Below, one piece after another: positions 1-15,799 of a DNA stretch of 64,000 nucleotides. This DNA comes from Aptenodytes patagonicus (lineage: Eukaryota > Chordata > Aves > Sphenisciformes > Spheniscidae): the NCBI RefSeq assembly GCF_965638725.1, contig NC_134956.1:558001-622000 (forward strand), in the 5' to 3' direction. Numbering within the stretch: position 1 is the first letter of the stretch; the number at the start of each line of letters is the position of its first letter. A model generated the notes under the pieces. The model was not told the origin of the DNA. It was given only the letters and a program-made list of their open reading frames with translations, and searched no databases. Both the position numbers and the translations under genes were made by a program.

Positions 1-556
1 GTGCCTGCTCCACCTCAGCCGTGTTGACAAGGTGATTTAATGCCTTGCCCACGACTTCTTTTCTCGCCGGCTTCACACCAGCTTTGTCCAGTCGGAGGAT
101 GAGGCTCAGGAGGATCAGATTCCCACTGAAGTGTCCCCAGCATCCAACAGTGGTTTGCTCTGTGCTTCTGCTCACTTATCTGAAAAGGTCATGTTGGCAA
201 GCGCTCCTGCCAGCATTGTGTTTCAGAGCTGTGTGGCGTTTGACATTGTGCTGTTTCTTTCTTTTCTCTGGATGCATTTGCCTCTCTCTCCTTCTGTACG
301 TGCACCCTTCCCTGCTCCGAGCCAGGAAGGACCCTGCTCTGTCCGATAGCAGCTGCTGCCCAAACGCTGCCATTGCTGAACTGAAATCGCAGAAGCACTC
401 CTGACAGAAACTGGCCGTACGCAAGGAAGCATGCAGGATGCTGAGATGTGCTCACTTGTCCTGGGGGCTCCTGCCTCGCCAGTGACCCTGAACGTGGTGA
501 GAAGGAAAGCAACACTGCCCGAAATGCGACCGATGAGACTCAGCCTGGTGTGGGAG
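1..556. other. Non-coding flank, no gene recognised
   Basis: This stretch precedes the first CR1 copy. Short open frames occur on both strands, but none resembles a protein I know and none has convincing splice sites. In the conserved gene order the 3' part of FGD3 would lie to the left, yet no FGD3 coding sequence (PH or FYVE domain) is visible. It is either the intergenic spacer or the first intron of SUSD3. Confidence 0.5.
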
Positions 557-1540
557 TCATAGAATCATGGAATCATAGACTAGTTTGGGTTGGAAGGGAC
601 CTCTAAAGGTCATCTAGTCCAACCCCCCTGCCGTGGGCAGGGACATCTTCAACTAGATCAGATCGCTCAGAGCCCCGTCCAACCTGACCTGGAATGTTTC
701 CAGGGATGGGGCATCCACCGCCTCTCTGGGCAACCTGTGCCAGTGTTTCACCACCCTCAGCGTGAAAAATGTCTTCCTTATGTCTAGTCTGAATCTACCC
801 TCTTTTAGTTTAAAGCCATTACCACTTGTCTTGTCGCAACAGGCCCTACTAAAAACTCTGTCCCCATCTTTCTTAGAAGCCCCCTTTAAGTGTTGAAAGG
901 CCGCAATCAGGTCCTCCCGGAGCCTTCTCTTCTCCAGGCTGAACAACCCCAACTCCCTCACAGCCCTTCTCATAGCAGAGGTGCTTCATCCCCCTGATCA
1001 TTTTTGCGGCCCTCCTCTGGACCCGCTCCAACAGGTCCGTGTCTTTCTTATGCTGAGGGCTCCAGAGCTGGACGCAGTGCTCCAGGTGGGGTCTCACCAG
1101 AGCGGAGTAGAGGGGCAGAATCACCTCCCTCAACCTGCTGGCCACGCTGCTTTGGATGCAGCCCGGGATACGATTGGCCTTCTGGGCTGCAAGCGCACAT
1201 TGCCGGCTCATGTCCAGCTTTTCATCCACCAGCACCCCCAAGTCCTTCTCGGCAGGGCTGCTCTCAATCCCTTCATCCCCCAGCCTGTATTGATACCGGG
1301 GGTTGCCCCGACCCAGGTGCAGGACCTTGCACTTGGCCTTGTTGGACCTCATGATGTTCACACGGGCCCACTTCTTGAGCTTGTCCAGGTCCCTCTGGAT
1401 GGCATCCCATCCCTCTGGCGTGTCGACCGCACCATTCAGCTTGGTGTCATCTGCAAACTTGCCAAGGGTGCACTCGATCCCGCTATGTCATTGATGAAGA
1501 TACTGAACAGTACTGGTCCCAATATGGACCCCTGCACCCC
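557..1540 (-). mobile_element. CR1 LINE, 5'-truncated, minus orientation
   Basis: The + strand shows the CR1 3' end in reverse complement: a short run of CATAGAAT/CATGGAAT-type octamers at about 557-580, followed by the typical 3' UTR text on losing patches such as 'ggttggaagggacctctaaa'. Further right, the minus-strand translation gives the C-terminal part of CR1 reverse transcriptase. Recognisable pieces are [40 protein letters not shown] and [11 protein letters not shown]. The frame is broken near position 900-970, where one open frame hands over to another, so no intact ORF2 remains. Similarity to CR1 stops near 1540, consistent with 5' truncation during target-primed reverse transcription. 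CR1 is the dominant LINE of bird genomes. The 5' boundary is approximate. Confidence 0.95.
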
Positions 1541-4500
1541 TTCATGCTGCAGAACTATTGCATGTTGTTAACTACATTGCAAACAGTGTGTTGAAAAATC
1601 AGTTTTACCTACAAAACAGACAACAGGAAAAAAAATGAGGGAAGTTGGTAGGAGCGAGCCTAAGGTATCTGCTGTAACACAGGTGTGAGCAGAGAGCTCA
1701 TTTCAGTATGGATGTGTAAACACAGAAAAGAAACTTGCTTCAAATACCTTTTTTCTCTCCTTCCCTCCTTCTCTCTTAATTGCATGGAAGTTCTTTATCA
1801 ATGGGAGAATGAGCTTTTTTGAAAAAGCATTTCCATGAGTGTTTAATGGTGGCCTGTGCGAATGATCAGAAATCGGGTTCCCTCTTTCACAATTTTAAAA
1901 TTAATTTTTCAATAGAAACCCAGAATGTTTTCTAGGGAGTATTTTCATTTGGAAATGCTGAAATCAGGCAGATGCAAGACCCACATATCATTAACACGTT
2001 GCATTTCTTTTTTCAGACTATGTGCTCTGACAGATGTCTTCTGTAGGTACCTTCAGGTTTCACTGTCCGCAGTTCTCCAGATGGTTCCTCCATGGGACTG
2101 ACCCCGGGGAACAGCTGCCAGCGTGGCTGCTGTTGCAGTTCTTGCAGGTCTCCATCAGACTCCAGAGCGTGAAGCTCCCCTGGGCAGTGATGGCCAAGCC
2201 TGGCCCTGCCCGCCGAAGGTGGTCCTTACAGTCATGGGTGTGCAGAGGGCTGTGTTTTGGTGCATGTGATTTGTGCCACACCTGGACCTCCGAAACCCCC
2301 CCCACGGGAATAACTTTGCAGGGCCGTGCCCACGTGTTGGAAGGCAGAGAGGTCTATAACAGCTTTCCAGCGTCTCGGCTTTATAGTGACTCTCGGAAAC
2401 CAGTGAAATAGGTAGGAAAGGTCAGCCTATGCCATTGCTGACATGTGCTTTTGTTAGAAAAGGTTGCAGCAGGTCATTACCTGGTGCCACCAAGCAGTAG
2501 GAGGTCTCCATAGGAAGCTTCCCGGTGGCTGCAGCACAGCTGGGGACCTTGTTCAAGCTCTGCAGCTTCAAAAGCCTGGACCTCCCCTCCTCTCTTTTAC
2601 TGCTGGTTTGGTGTCATGTTTAACACTAATTTCTTAAAAAGCCGTGCCAGTGTCTGAATTTTCTAGCGGGAGGATAAGCTCCTCCTGGTAGCCATTTGTT
2701 GTTGCAGCACTTTGTGCACTTAAGTGCTCGGCCCTGGCAGGATTCACGGCCAGCTCTGGGAGGGAGCGAAGGCACGGTTGCAAGGGGACCAATGCTGGGG
2801 CGAGGTGGTTTCACTCACACAAGATGCTTTACTACATCTGCTTTATTTCATATTTCACTTCTAGCTGCTTTTCTTTTGCTTTTTGACATAGCGAGCTCTT
2901 CCAAGGGCTCTTCTGTGAGGCTGCTGCGGATGTTCAGCATTATGCCTGTGACTTCAGGGACACTAATTTCTAAGGCATGCTTCTGTAGGAAAATAGACTT
3001 GCAGAAATAATACCAGCACGTTTATTTTCTGCAGGGTTTATAGAACCTCATGTTCTGTCTCTTTCTGGCATCTGGTCATTCCAGCGTGTTTTAGTTGCAT
3101 TAAATAGTCAACAATAAGCAACGCAAAGGCTTGAGTTACGTGTGTATGGGAATAATGAGGCGAAGTCATGGATCGCTCCCTTTCTGCACAAACAGCGAGT
3201 GGCAACCTTAATAACATGCTTTCAGGTAATTATTGCTGTGTTTTAGATCATTTTGGTATATACTTATGCGATGTATTTGATTTTTTAGTCTCTATGTTTT
3301 GCTATGGAAGGAGCACAGGAAATGTTTAACGGGCAAGCGTGCCTAGGTTGCTCTCGCATTTCTGTTTTCTTATCAGCAAAACATAAATCCGCAGCTTGCT
3401 GACAATGAAACCATATGGTAACTCTGACAAATCGATTTTGCGATACAGATAATCCTGTCTGTGCATGAGAAGAGATATTTTGGATTATTTTGTCTTAATT
3501 CTTGCATTACTCTGTATTTTTCAGTGCCTGGAAATCATGTATGTGGCTATTTCTGAACACAGTGGTTTGGGTGAATTAAGAATTTATGGAGTAAGCTACA
3601 CTTTAGTGTCTTTACTTTGAGGACAGTTATTTGTCATATGAAATAATCTGTTTATTTGCTATAGCAAATGCCCTTCTGTGCTGGCAGACGGTAGCAGCAG
3701 TTTCAGATACGTTTTGAACACTGGGTATCCTCTTAGTGTGAAGCCAAACTAAGAAATGCAGTTGTATAAATTAGCTCTTGCTTTACAAGAAGCTGCAGAA
3801 GTAGCTGCAGGAACTTGAAGGGGTTCAGCTCTTTGTGCCCTGAAGGGAATTGGCTAGCCGATGGCTGATGGTCATCCCGGTTCACCAGAGCTGATGCTGT
3901 ACGGGGGCATGGTACGCAGAGTGGACAAGGCGGTTTGTTAATCCTTTTCAATGAGTAAAATGAACAAGCGAGAGTTCTCACAACTTCTCTTGGACTTCAA
4001 AATAAATTATAAAAATATGTCCAGCCTTTGCTTCATAGGGATGTATCGGCAAGTGAGTTTTCTTCTTGAGCTTGGCAGTAGTAGCCAGTATCTGGAAGTG
4101 TAAGCAGAGCACGGGCCTGGGAGTGGAGAACGACAGCGAGGAGTAATGGGAACTAGGCGCTGGAGACACATATCAAGTCTAGGAACGATGCCATGAAGCT
4201 AATCAAAGCGAAACAACACATCGTGAATTCTCCCGTTTACTACAAACTATGTAGAAATGGCTGATAGGCTGTTAATTCCTCAAGCGCTCCTCCTAGCTTT
4301 AGGTGCTGGCTGTCAGGCACGAATCTGTGGGGTTTGAGAGGCAGCTATTGCAAAAGCTACGTGAGCAATAATTAGGGGTTTTATTCAATTTTACATTTCT
4401 GGGTGCTAACAGTTACTGCAACCCAAGACCTGAACGTGGTATTTTCTAGATATTTAGAAAAGAAATATAAATCAAGATGTAAATCTGGTCAGCACAAATG

Positions 4501-7500
4501 TTTATGCAGTATTTGTGTTTTACTTCAGGAGGCAATGCAGCCTCAAACACCAGCCTCAGCTGAAAACAAAAATATAAATATATTTTAAAAAATAATGATA
4601 AAGTTCTTGATTTTAGTAAATTTAGTCAAATAAACATGCCTGAAGAGTATTCAAAGGATAAATCTATATGGAACATCTGCTTATATAAATACAAGGATGG
4701 AAGCTTACTAAACAGTGTTTTTCTGGAGATGGAAGGGTAAAATTAACCTAGCAGAACAGTGAATGCAGCAAGTAACCACAAAAACATTACAGTTAATAGC
4801 AAAGGATGCTAGAGCTTACAGGAGTTATTTTACAAATGAGTTGTTAGAAGACCATTGCTGATGAAAATTAGGGCAAATTTTGCCCAGAGATATTACATCC
4901 GAACTTGCATAAAATTCACAAAGTCATACCGGCAAAAATCCATCTATGCATTTCAATAAAGGCATTTGTAAAAAGCAAAAAGTAGTGACACGTTTAATGT
5001 TTTGACTTTGGTGGGAAGAAATTGCGTTGAAAAGCTCTTAGGCGAAGAAGAAGAAATGGTATTTCTACTCTGGCCCAATGCAGGTACATGAAATGCAGTG
5101 GATGAACCTTCAGCTCAGCACCTGTGTAAAGCCGGGTATAGAAGCTTTCGAAGGTTTAGCTCTCGTTAGCTGTCGTTAAGATGAGCCTCTGGGGTTCCTG
5201 CTCCTGTTACGTTGATACGGGAATGATCCTCTGGGGATGACACGGTGCTGTTACAGCCCTGGCCAAAGCGAGGAAATGTCCGTGGCTTCACGGGACATGG
5301 GCTGTTAGAAATCTTTGCAGTGCTCAAGTGGAGAAAATATTTTAAAATCCATGGCTGAGGAATAATGCTGACAAGGTCACTGACATTGAGAGGTTTTAAT
5401 CACTCGGCGTATCATGGGCAAGGACAGCGCAGGAAAGGGTCAAGAGCAACCAGCTGCAGCTGCACATGTTACTCAGCATGGCCAATGCTGGATTAAATGA
5501 AATATGCCTTGAAAGAAAGGATCCAGTGCCAAATGGTCTATTCTTTGGAGAGCAGAGGCTGAATAACGAGTCCAGGTAAACCGGCAAGCCTGCTGAACGT
5601 GTCTAATGAGGGCTGCTATGGCGGCTAAGCAGATGTACTTTGAATCAAATTTGGCCCTGAATTACTTTCTGCATCTCGTGCAGCTGGAATTGTCACCGAC
5701 GTGAACTCTTAAGTATGTGATCCGATATCTAAAAATAGCCTTGAAAGTGTAAAATGCAAAAAGGTAGATATTTTGCAGCTTAGGACAATGGTTTTTCATG
5801 GTAAGTCTCCGAGTGATTAAGGTAAAAAGAAAAGCCCAAGCTCGTAATGCTCATCTGAAGTGGGGAGGAAGGTTGTCCGATGCACACACCCCATGTGTTA
5901 CAGTAATGGGATGTTGGAGGGAAGGACAAGAGACGAAGGGAAACGACGCTCTAGGAAATACCTGCTCTTGTGGAGGCGAACTGCTGCCACAGTAAGAGAC
6001 TGAAAGAAGTGGCAAAACAAAGATCTGCATGGAATTAAAACAGGCATGTTTTTAAAAGCTAGTCCTCAGTACATATTTACTTAGTAGATTAGACCGGTGA
6101 TTGTCACTGTGGTTTCTGTTTGGTCTTTTGCTGAGATGTCTTTGAGTTGGTTTTCCAGGGGGCTGGGGTTTTTAAGGGCATAAATTGAAGATAGGTAGTA
6201 AGCCTGTCTGCTGCGGTTTGATTGCAGAAGCTTAATTAATGACCAGGGGGGAGTTTTAGTATTAAAAATAAAATAGATGTGCTATCAACATGTGATTCTG
6301 TCAAGATCTTCTCAAGGAGGCTATTAAAACTCTACATTTCTTTTTGCTTCTAAGTGTGGGAAGCATATTTTCCCCTTTTAATTTTTTTGTGTGTCACCAT
6401 AGTGCTTGCAACTCTGGTCTTGCAACTGCGACCCAGTTGCCTCCGAGTCTGCTGAAATCATTTGGAAATCCAGCAAAAGATAGGGAACTTGGGCTCTGAT
6501 GCAGAAGCTGTGCTGGTATTTAGTAAATTAAAAAAAAAAAAAAAAAGATTATGTAAAACACTTTCCAGATTCTGTCAGTGCGCAGGTACAAAACCAGAAA
6601 ATGTATTTATTGTTGTTATCTTTGAAGTATATCTGGATATTATATGTTGTCTTAATGACCGATCATTAAAATTCGTGTTTAAAATGAGTGTGAAACAAGG
6701 AATGTTGTGACAATAAACCCCAATGTATAAAGTTAGTGGCTGACGTTAGGTGGCCGAGAGGAGAACAGCTCCGTGCCTCAAAGAACAGCAGTGTGAATGA
6801 CAAAGAAAGAGAGAGAGAAAAGCCGAATGAACAAAAACGTACTAAAAATGAATTACATACTATAAAGCAGAGTTTGTCGCTTGAAAATGGAGATAAGTCG
6901 AACGTGTTCGTGCTGTATGTGTGTGTCTCTCTCTGTCCCCGCCCTGTTCAGTGGCTTTTGAACCTGCCGGCTCATTTCAGCCAGGACTAACAGAGGTGCA
7001 GTGCTCTTGAAAGATAGGAAGTTTCTGTAGGATCACGAAAAGATGCTACCAGGTAGGCTGAAACGTTGAAATATGTGATCAGTCCATTAGATCTTGGGAG
7101 GTTTGCAAGGGGGAAGATACGCTTTGAGTACTCCCAGCGTGGAAGATGCCAGCCTGAGTACTTAATTAAACACACAGAGTCCAACAAGACAGGAATCCGT
7201 AGGAGACCATGCCGCTCACAGAATGGCTTTTTTTTATTTATTTTTATGTTTAATATGTACCAGTCTAAGTAGATAATGTTGCAACACGAGTAAAACCTCC
7301 CTTTGCGCCGGGGGTCAGGGCAGTGGAGCTGTTGAACGGCACCGAAGGGGGTTTGGCGTTGGGCTGGTACTTGGCAGAGCAGTCAGCATCGCCCGCCCTG
7401 AGGTCTGTTACTTGTTTTGACCATTAACTTGGACTGATTTACAATCCGATTGCAATAAAACTTAAGTGGACCTTCGCTTTTGGCTCTGGCGCTGCATTGT

Positions 7501-7523
7501 CTTGCTTTGTTTTTGTTCCGCAG
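1541..7523. other. Non-coding: SUSD3 upstream region or intron 1
   Basis: About 6 kb of mostly AT-rich sequence ends in a good acceptor at 7522-7523, with a T-rich tract and CCGCAG. I looked for the first coding exon of SUSD3, which must end on the first base of a codon, and found no convincing candidate. There is no CpG island either. It contains a 17-base A run at about 6530-6546 and short GA-rich runs near 6800. Open frames here (for example near 2034-2411) have no recognisable homology and are treated as chance. Confidence 0.6.
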
Positions 7524-7712
7524 GGCAGTGCAGCCACGTCTTCCCTCCCCAGCTTGGCACACTGCAGATCATTCACGGCAACGGCACGGCCGTGGGGACG
7601 GTGATAACGTTCCAGTGCTCTGCCGAGCACCAGCTGGAGGGACCAGGCGTCATCACCTGCATTTGGAAAGGGAACGGTACCCAGTGGACAGCCGGAGTGC
7701 CCTCCTGCAAGC
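7524..7712 (+). CDS. SUSD3: SUSD3 exon 2: extracellular sushi domain
   Basis: This exon encodes the single sushi (CCP/SCR) domain of sushi domain-containing protein 3, a small single-pass cell-surface protein. In human breast cancer cells SUSD3 has been linked to oestrogen-responsive growth and motility. The four domain cysteines are visible in [16 protein letters not shown] and PSCK, with the conserved Trp in CIWKG and a second in TQWTAG. It aligns with human SUSD3 through GNG-VGTV--F-C and L/VITC-WKG. Two N-glycosylation sequons (NGT) occur, at the GNGTAV and GNGTQW segments. The acceptor is CCGCAG at 7518-7523 and the donor is GTAAGG at 7713. The exon enters and leaves in phase 1, so exon 1 must supply one base of the first codon. 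Reading leftward past the acceptor gives a signal-peptide-like string, but that is the translated polypyrimidine tract. Confidence 0.95.
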
Positions 7713-12312
<4,600 letters not shown>

Positions 12313-12480
12313 AGATATGCAGCTGTGGTATCAGCTCAGAACTGAAGAACTAGAGCACATGCAAGCTGCTTACTTTGGTTTGAAGGGAAGAAACAATAAC
12401 AACAACAATAAGAAACTCAGGAATAAATCCGTATTTGATGATGTGACTAACATGGCGTATGATAACCAAGGCTTCTACAG
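12313..12480 (+). CDS. SUSD3: SUSD3 exon 4: cytoplasmic tail with poly-Asn tract
   Basis: Spliced after exon 3 it reads RDMQLWYQLRTEELEHMQAA then YFGLKGR, six consecutive Asn, KKLRNKSVFDDV and TNMAYDNQGFYR. Human SUSD3 has the matching tail segment [20 protein letters not shown] with GLK, so the exon is secure. The six Asn codons (12392-12409, AAC/AAT) have no counterpart in the human sequence as I recall it and look like a trinucleotide-repeat expansion. The segment AYDNQGF aligns loosely with human AHDNHSF and gives the bird protein a tyrosine in a YxN context. The acceptor is TTCGCAG at 12306-12312 and the donor is GTAAGG at 12481. Phase 2 in, phase 2 out. Confidence 0.95.
12392..12409 (+). 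repeat. SUSD3: In-frame AAC/AAT repeat coding six Asn in SUSD3
   Basis: The codons are AAC AAT AAC AAC AAC AAT, followed by AAG. The run lies in the cytoplasmic tail just after the conserved QAAYFGLK motif and is interrupted by two synonymous AAT codons, which would stabilise it against slippage. Confidence 0.95.
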
Positions 12481-14954
12481 GTAAGGCTATTAAAATATAG
12501 AGGATTTGAATGAGTTTGCTGAACAAATTTCAGAAGGAGGATTCCTTGAAAATGCATTTTAAAGGGATGTCCCTAAAGAGGACGTGATGCCGGTGGATTG
12601 TCAGGGCTTGTCCTTGAACTTGCCCGTCTTGTGGGGAATTAATGTTGCCAAAAGGTGAGACAGCAGAGAAGCTGAGCGTGACCTCCCTCCTTACAGCTTC
12701 TTTCATCTGTCCCCAGTAGTGCTTGGTTAAGCCTGGTCTGCAGGGGAGGTTGCACCGGATTGACTGGAGAGAGGTTTTTAATTGGCTTTGTTAAATTGAT
12801 GCTAAACTGCAGCAGGAAAGTCACTACTCTCTGTTGGTTAGTGGTGTCAAGGTGCCAGCTTGCCTAAGAGCCGTAGGACAGGAGCCAGGCAGGGACACCT
12901 GGGGCCGCGGTATGGCTCAAGGTGGGCATCGAGTATTACCATTTATCCCTCAGCGACCACGAAAGCTCTCTTGAGAAATACCGTTTCGTTATCAGGGTGT
13001 GCAGGGCAAACACAATGGGATCCTCATCCGCAAGGCAGCGTGAATGCTCACGGTGTGGGAACCCTCACCCTGGGTAGTCCAAAGAAATGTCCACGCTGGA
13101 ATAAAGCGCGTCACGTACTGTGGATGCGGGGATGGTGGGCATAGGTATTTTTTGTGTCAGTTCAAAATCACCTCTGACAGTGTCCCGATGTGTTACGCTG
13201 GCTGTGTTGTTGCCAACAGAAGAAAAACAGAAAGATGAATACGTGTTAAATTCTAATCGCTGTTTTGCTATTACCATTCATATAAACACACGTCATTGTG
13301 TCTTTTATATCCTTTGGGTTCTGCGTCGTCATCAGGTACGATAATACATAGCACAATCCTTGTTTGCTTTTAATTCACTGCTCACTTGTACAGCTTTTAT
13401 GTACAGCAGTATCTGTGATGTGTAGTGGTTACCTGCAGAAAACAATTTTATACAGATTATAAACCTACTTCCATGTCACAGTGCAGCTGGAAATTATATT
13501 CAAACGGAGCACTTGCACAAAAGTCTGATGGCTGCTTAATCAATTCCTAGCTTTGGGTGATTTCAGAAAGATGTATAAAGCTAATTAAATGCTGATTATA
13601 ACCTAAACAGTTTTTAGAAGACTCAGGATGCAATTTTTAATTTTGGGCAACTTCAATCTGCTACAATGTTAATGTTTTGTATAAGTGTAATCTGCTTTTA
13701 AAATAATACGGATAAACTTATAAAGGGCTGTAAACAAGTTAGTGCTCTGCTGGAGCCGCGAGCTCCTTCTGGGTTCTTATCTGCACCACTCCACGGAGCA
13801 GAAGCTGCTGTATTATGTTTACCAAATTCTGTACCCTTTTTCTTAACTGAAAGTAGCAGAGAATATACAGTCCTTCTGGATAAGCAGCTTCTCTGGGGCC
13901 AGAAATCAACAAGTTTATTATTTCTTTAGAAAACTGGAGAATGTGTAAACTTCAGTGGGGAATTGCAGAGGGCAGGAGGAGGAAAGCCTGTGAGCTCTTT
14001 TTTTCCTATGTAGAACACTACACATGCTGTGTTAAATACTGGTGCACATACCCACCTCCTGATGCAGGAGGTCCGCTATTAATCGAGGTCTACTTTATTT
14101 CCAGCATGCAGAGGTGATGTGATCCCGGCTAATCGCTAGCCGGAGCAAAAATCAGCTAGGAGAGCAGGTGTATTAGTCTCTGCACCCCAGAGCCAAAAGT
14201 CGAGCCGTTTCTCACGTGGAGAACGGGCGCCGCTTCTAATCGGAGGTGGAAAAGGCATTGAAGCTGTTACAGACCCTGAATAAAACTGTCCTGGAATTGC
14301 TCTAGGAACAGGTGTGACCCTTTATCAATTTGTACCTTGTTCCCTTTCTTCACTCAAATAAGATCTATTTAATCAAGGTTAGTAAAAGATGCTAATTTCT
14401 ACTGGTTAACTCTGTCAAATGGATTATGCGCAGGATGAGATGTGGGAATTCTGCTAACGTATTTCATGCCAACTCTTGAAGGCAACAAATGATCTGGCAG
14501 CTTTGTGTTTCACTTGCAAGACTTATTTTTTGTGCGTAGCGAATTAGGCTGGTTCATCATCCTGTGCACATCCAGCTTACTGGAAACAGCAGGACAGTGC
14601 AGGCAAATCCCTGGGGAGGTGCAAACACGAAGCTGGCTTATGCTGGGAAGACCGGCGTGAAAGGACCTGTTACTACCTGGGTTGTTCCTGCAGTACCTTT
14701 CTCCGTTTAACGTGAAGTGGACGTGTTGGCAGCCTACGCTTGGAGGAATCTCTAACCGTGTGGGTGTTGCTGTAGTGGTGGAGCTGTTATAGCGCTGATT
14801 GTCCGAGGAAATAAATAGAGGTGATTGGAAAAAAGCAGCAAAACTGAGGGCAAGCAAGCCCGAAAGAAAGCTTCTGTACATTGCTGTGTGCATGTGAACC
14901 AAAGCATGCGTCCGTGGTCACAAACAAGCCAAAAGACAATTTAACCAAGGCTCC

Positions 14955-15180
14955 TCAAGGAAGGTTCAGACTTGACATTAGGAAGCATTTCTTTACCAAG
15001 ATGGTGATCAAACCCTGGAACAGGCTTCCCAGAGAGGTGGTTGATGCCCCGAGCCTCTCGGCGTTCAAGAGGCATTTGGACAATGCCCTTAATAATTTGC
15101 TTTAACTTCTGGCCAGCCCTGAATTGGTCAGGCAGTTGGACTAGATGATCGTTGCAGGTCCCTTCCAACTGAAATACTAT
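14955..15180 (+). mobile_element. CR1 LINE 3' fragment, plus orientation
   Basis: The text from 'aaggttcagacttgacatta' through 'ttctttaccaag' and 'cttcccagagaggtggttga' to 'ggactagatgatcgttgcag' is the well-known CR1 ORF2 end and 3' UTR. The translated end RLDIRKHFFTKMVIKPWNRL PREVVDAPSLSAFKRHLDNA-type sequence corresponds to the last part of CR1 ORF2. Only about 230 bases remain. It lies in the transcriptional sense of SUSD3, inside its last intron. Confidence 0.93.
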
Positions 15181-15236
15181 ATTCTATCCTATCCTATCCT
15201 ATCCTGTCCTATCCTGTCCTATCCTGTCCTATCCTA
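15181..15236 (+). repeat. TATCC pentamer microsatellite at a CR1 3' end
   Basis: The CR1 3' end passes into tandem TATCC units that change to a 10-base higher period (TATCC TGTCC) repeated about three times. This replaces the usual CR1 octamer (ATTCTATG) tail. Confidence 0.95.
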
Positions 15237-15739
15237 GTGTTAATGTTTCAGACATGTGGAGGAATTTGTGCAATGCATCGCTAGACCTCTGAGCAAATCA
15301 GAAACCCTACTTTGTTTTTCTAATAAGGAACTCTCCTAAAAAGCACGGGAGGCTGATGGTTTTCTCCCTGCCTTTTTCAGGGCCGCAGTACGCGTGGTTC
15401 TCTGTGATACAGCCGTGGGAAGTGGCTTTGCAACCCACTTAGAAGGGGAAGGCTGAGAGATGAGTGGTGCCCTTGTCTGAGAAAGGAGTGGGTGGAGGCT
15501 TGGCAATTTAGGTCGTTTTTACGATAGCATTTCCTTTTCTTAAAGAAAATTGTTCTGCTGCTTCTTCATGTAACATATGAAGTATCTGGAAGAGTGGGAA
15601 CTCCTCCACCCTTCAAGAAGACCCTCTTGAGTATATCTTAGCCTATTTTTGACTAGAAAAGGATGTAGGTCATGCTGCTTTTCAGACTTAACTGATTCAC
15701 CACTTTAAGGATCAAAAATACTGTAAGAACAAATAAAAT

Positions 15740-15799
15740 AAAAAGCCAATTCTTTCAGGTATGCCAATATAAAATAAAACAAAAAGCCAATTCTTTCAG
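15740..15799. repeat. Direct duplication with 41-base period
   Basis: The 19-base string AAAAAGCCAATTCTTTCAG occurs at 15740-15758 and again at 15781-15799. Similar A-rich sequence (AAATAAAATA / AAAATAAAAC) precedes each copy, so the unit is about 41 bases and was probably a local tandem duplication. Confidence 0.9.

Noticed and set aside
873..1361. A 162-codon minus-strand protein with reverse-transcriptase similarity
   Set aside because: It is the broken ORF2 end of a truncated CR1 LINE, not a host gene.
981..1571. A 196-codon plus-strand open frame
   Set aside because: It is antisense to the CR1 copy and has no independent support.
7466..7523. A signal-peptide-like leader continuous with the SUSD3 sushi exon
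   Set aside because: It begins at GTG, not ATG, and its hydrophobic string is the translation of the intronic polypyrimidine tract leading to the CCGCAG acceptor.
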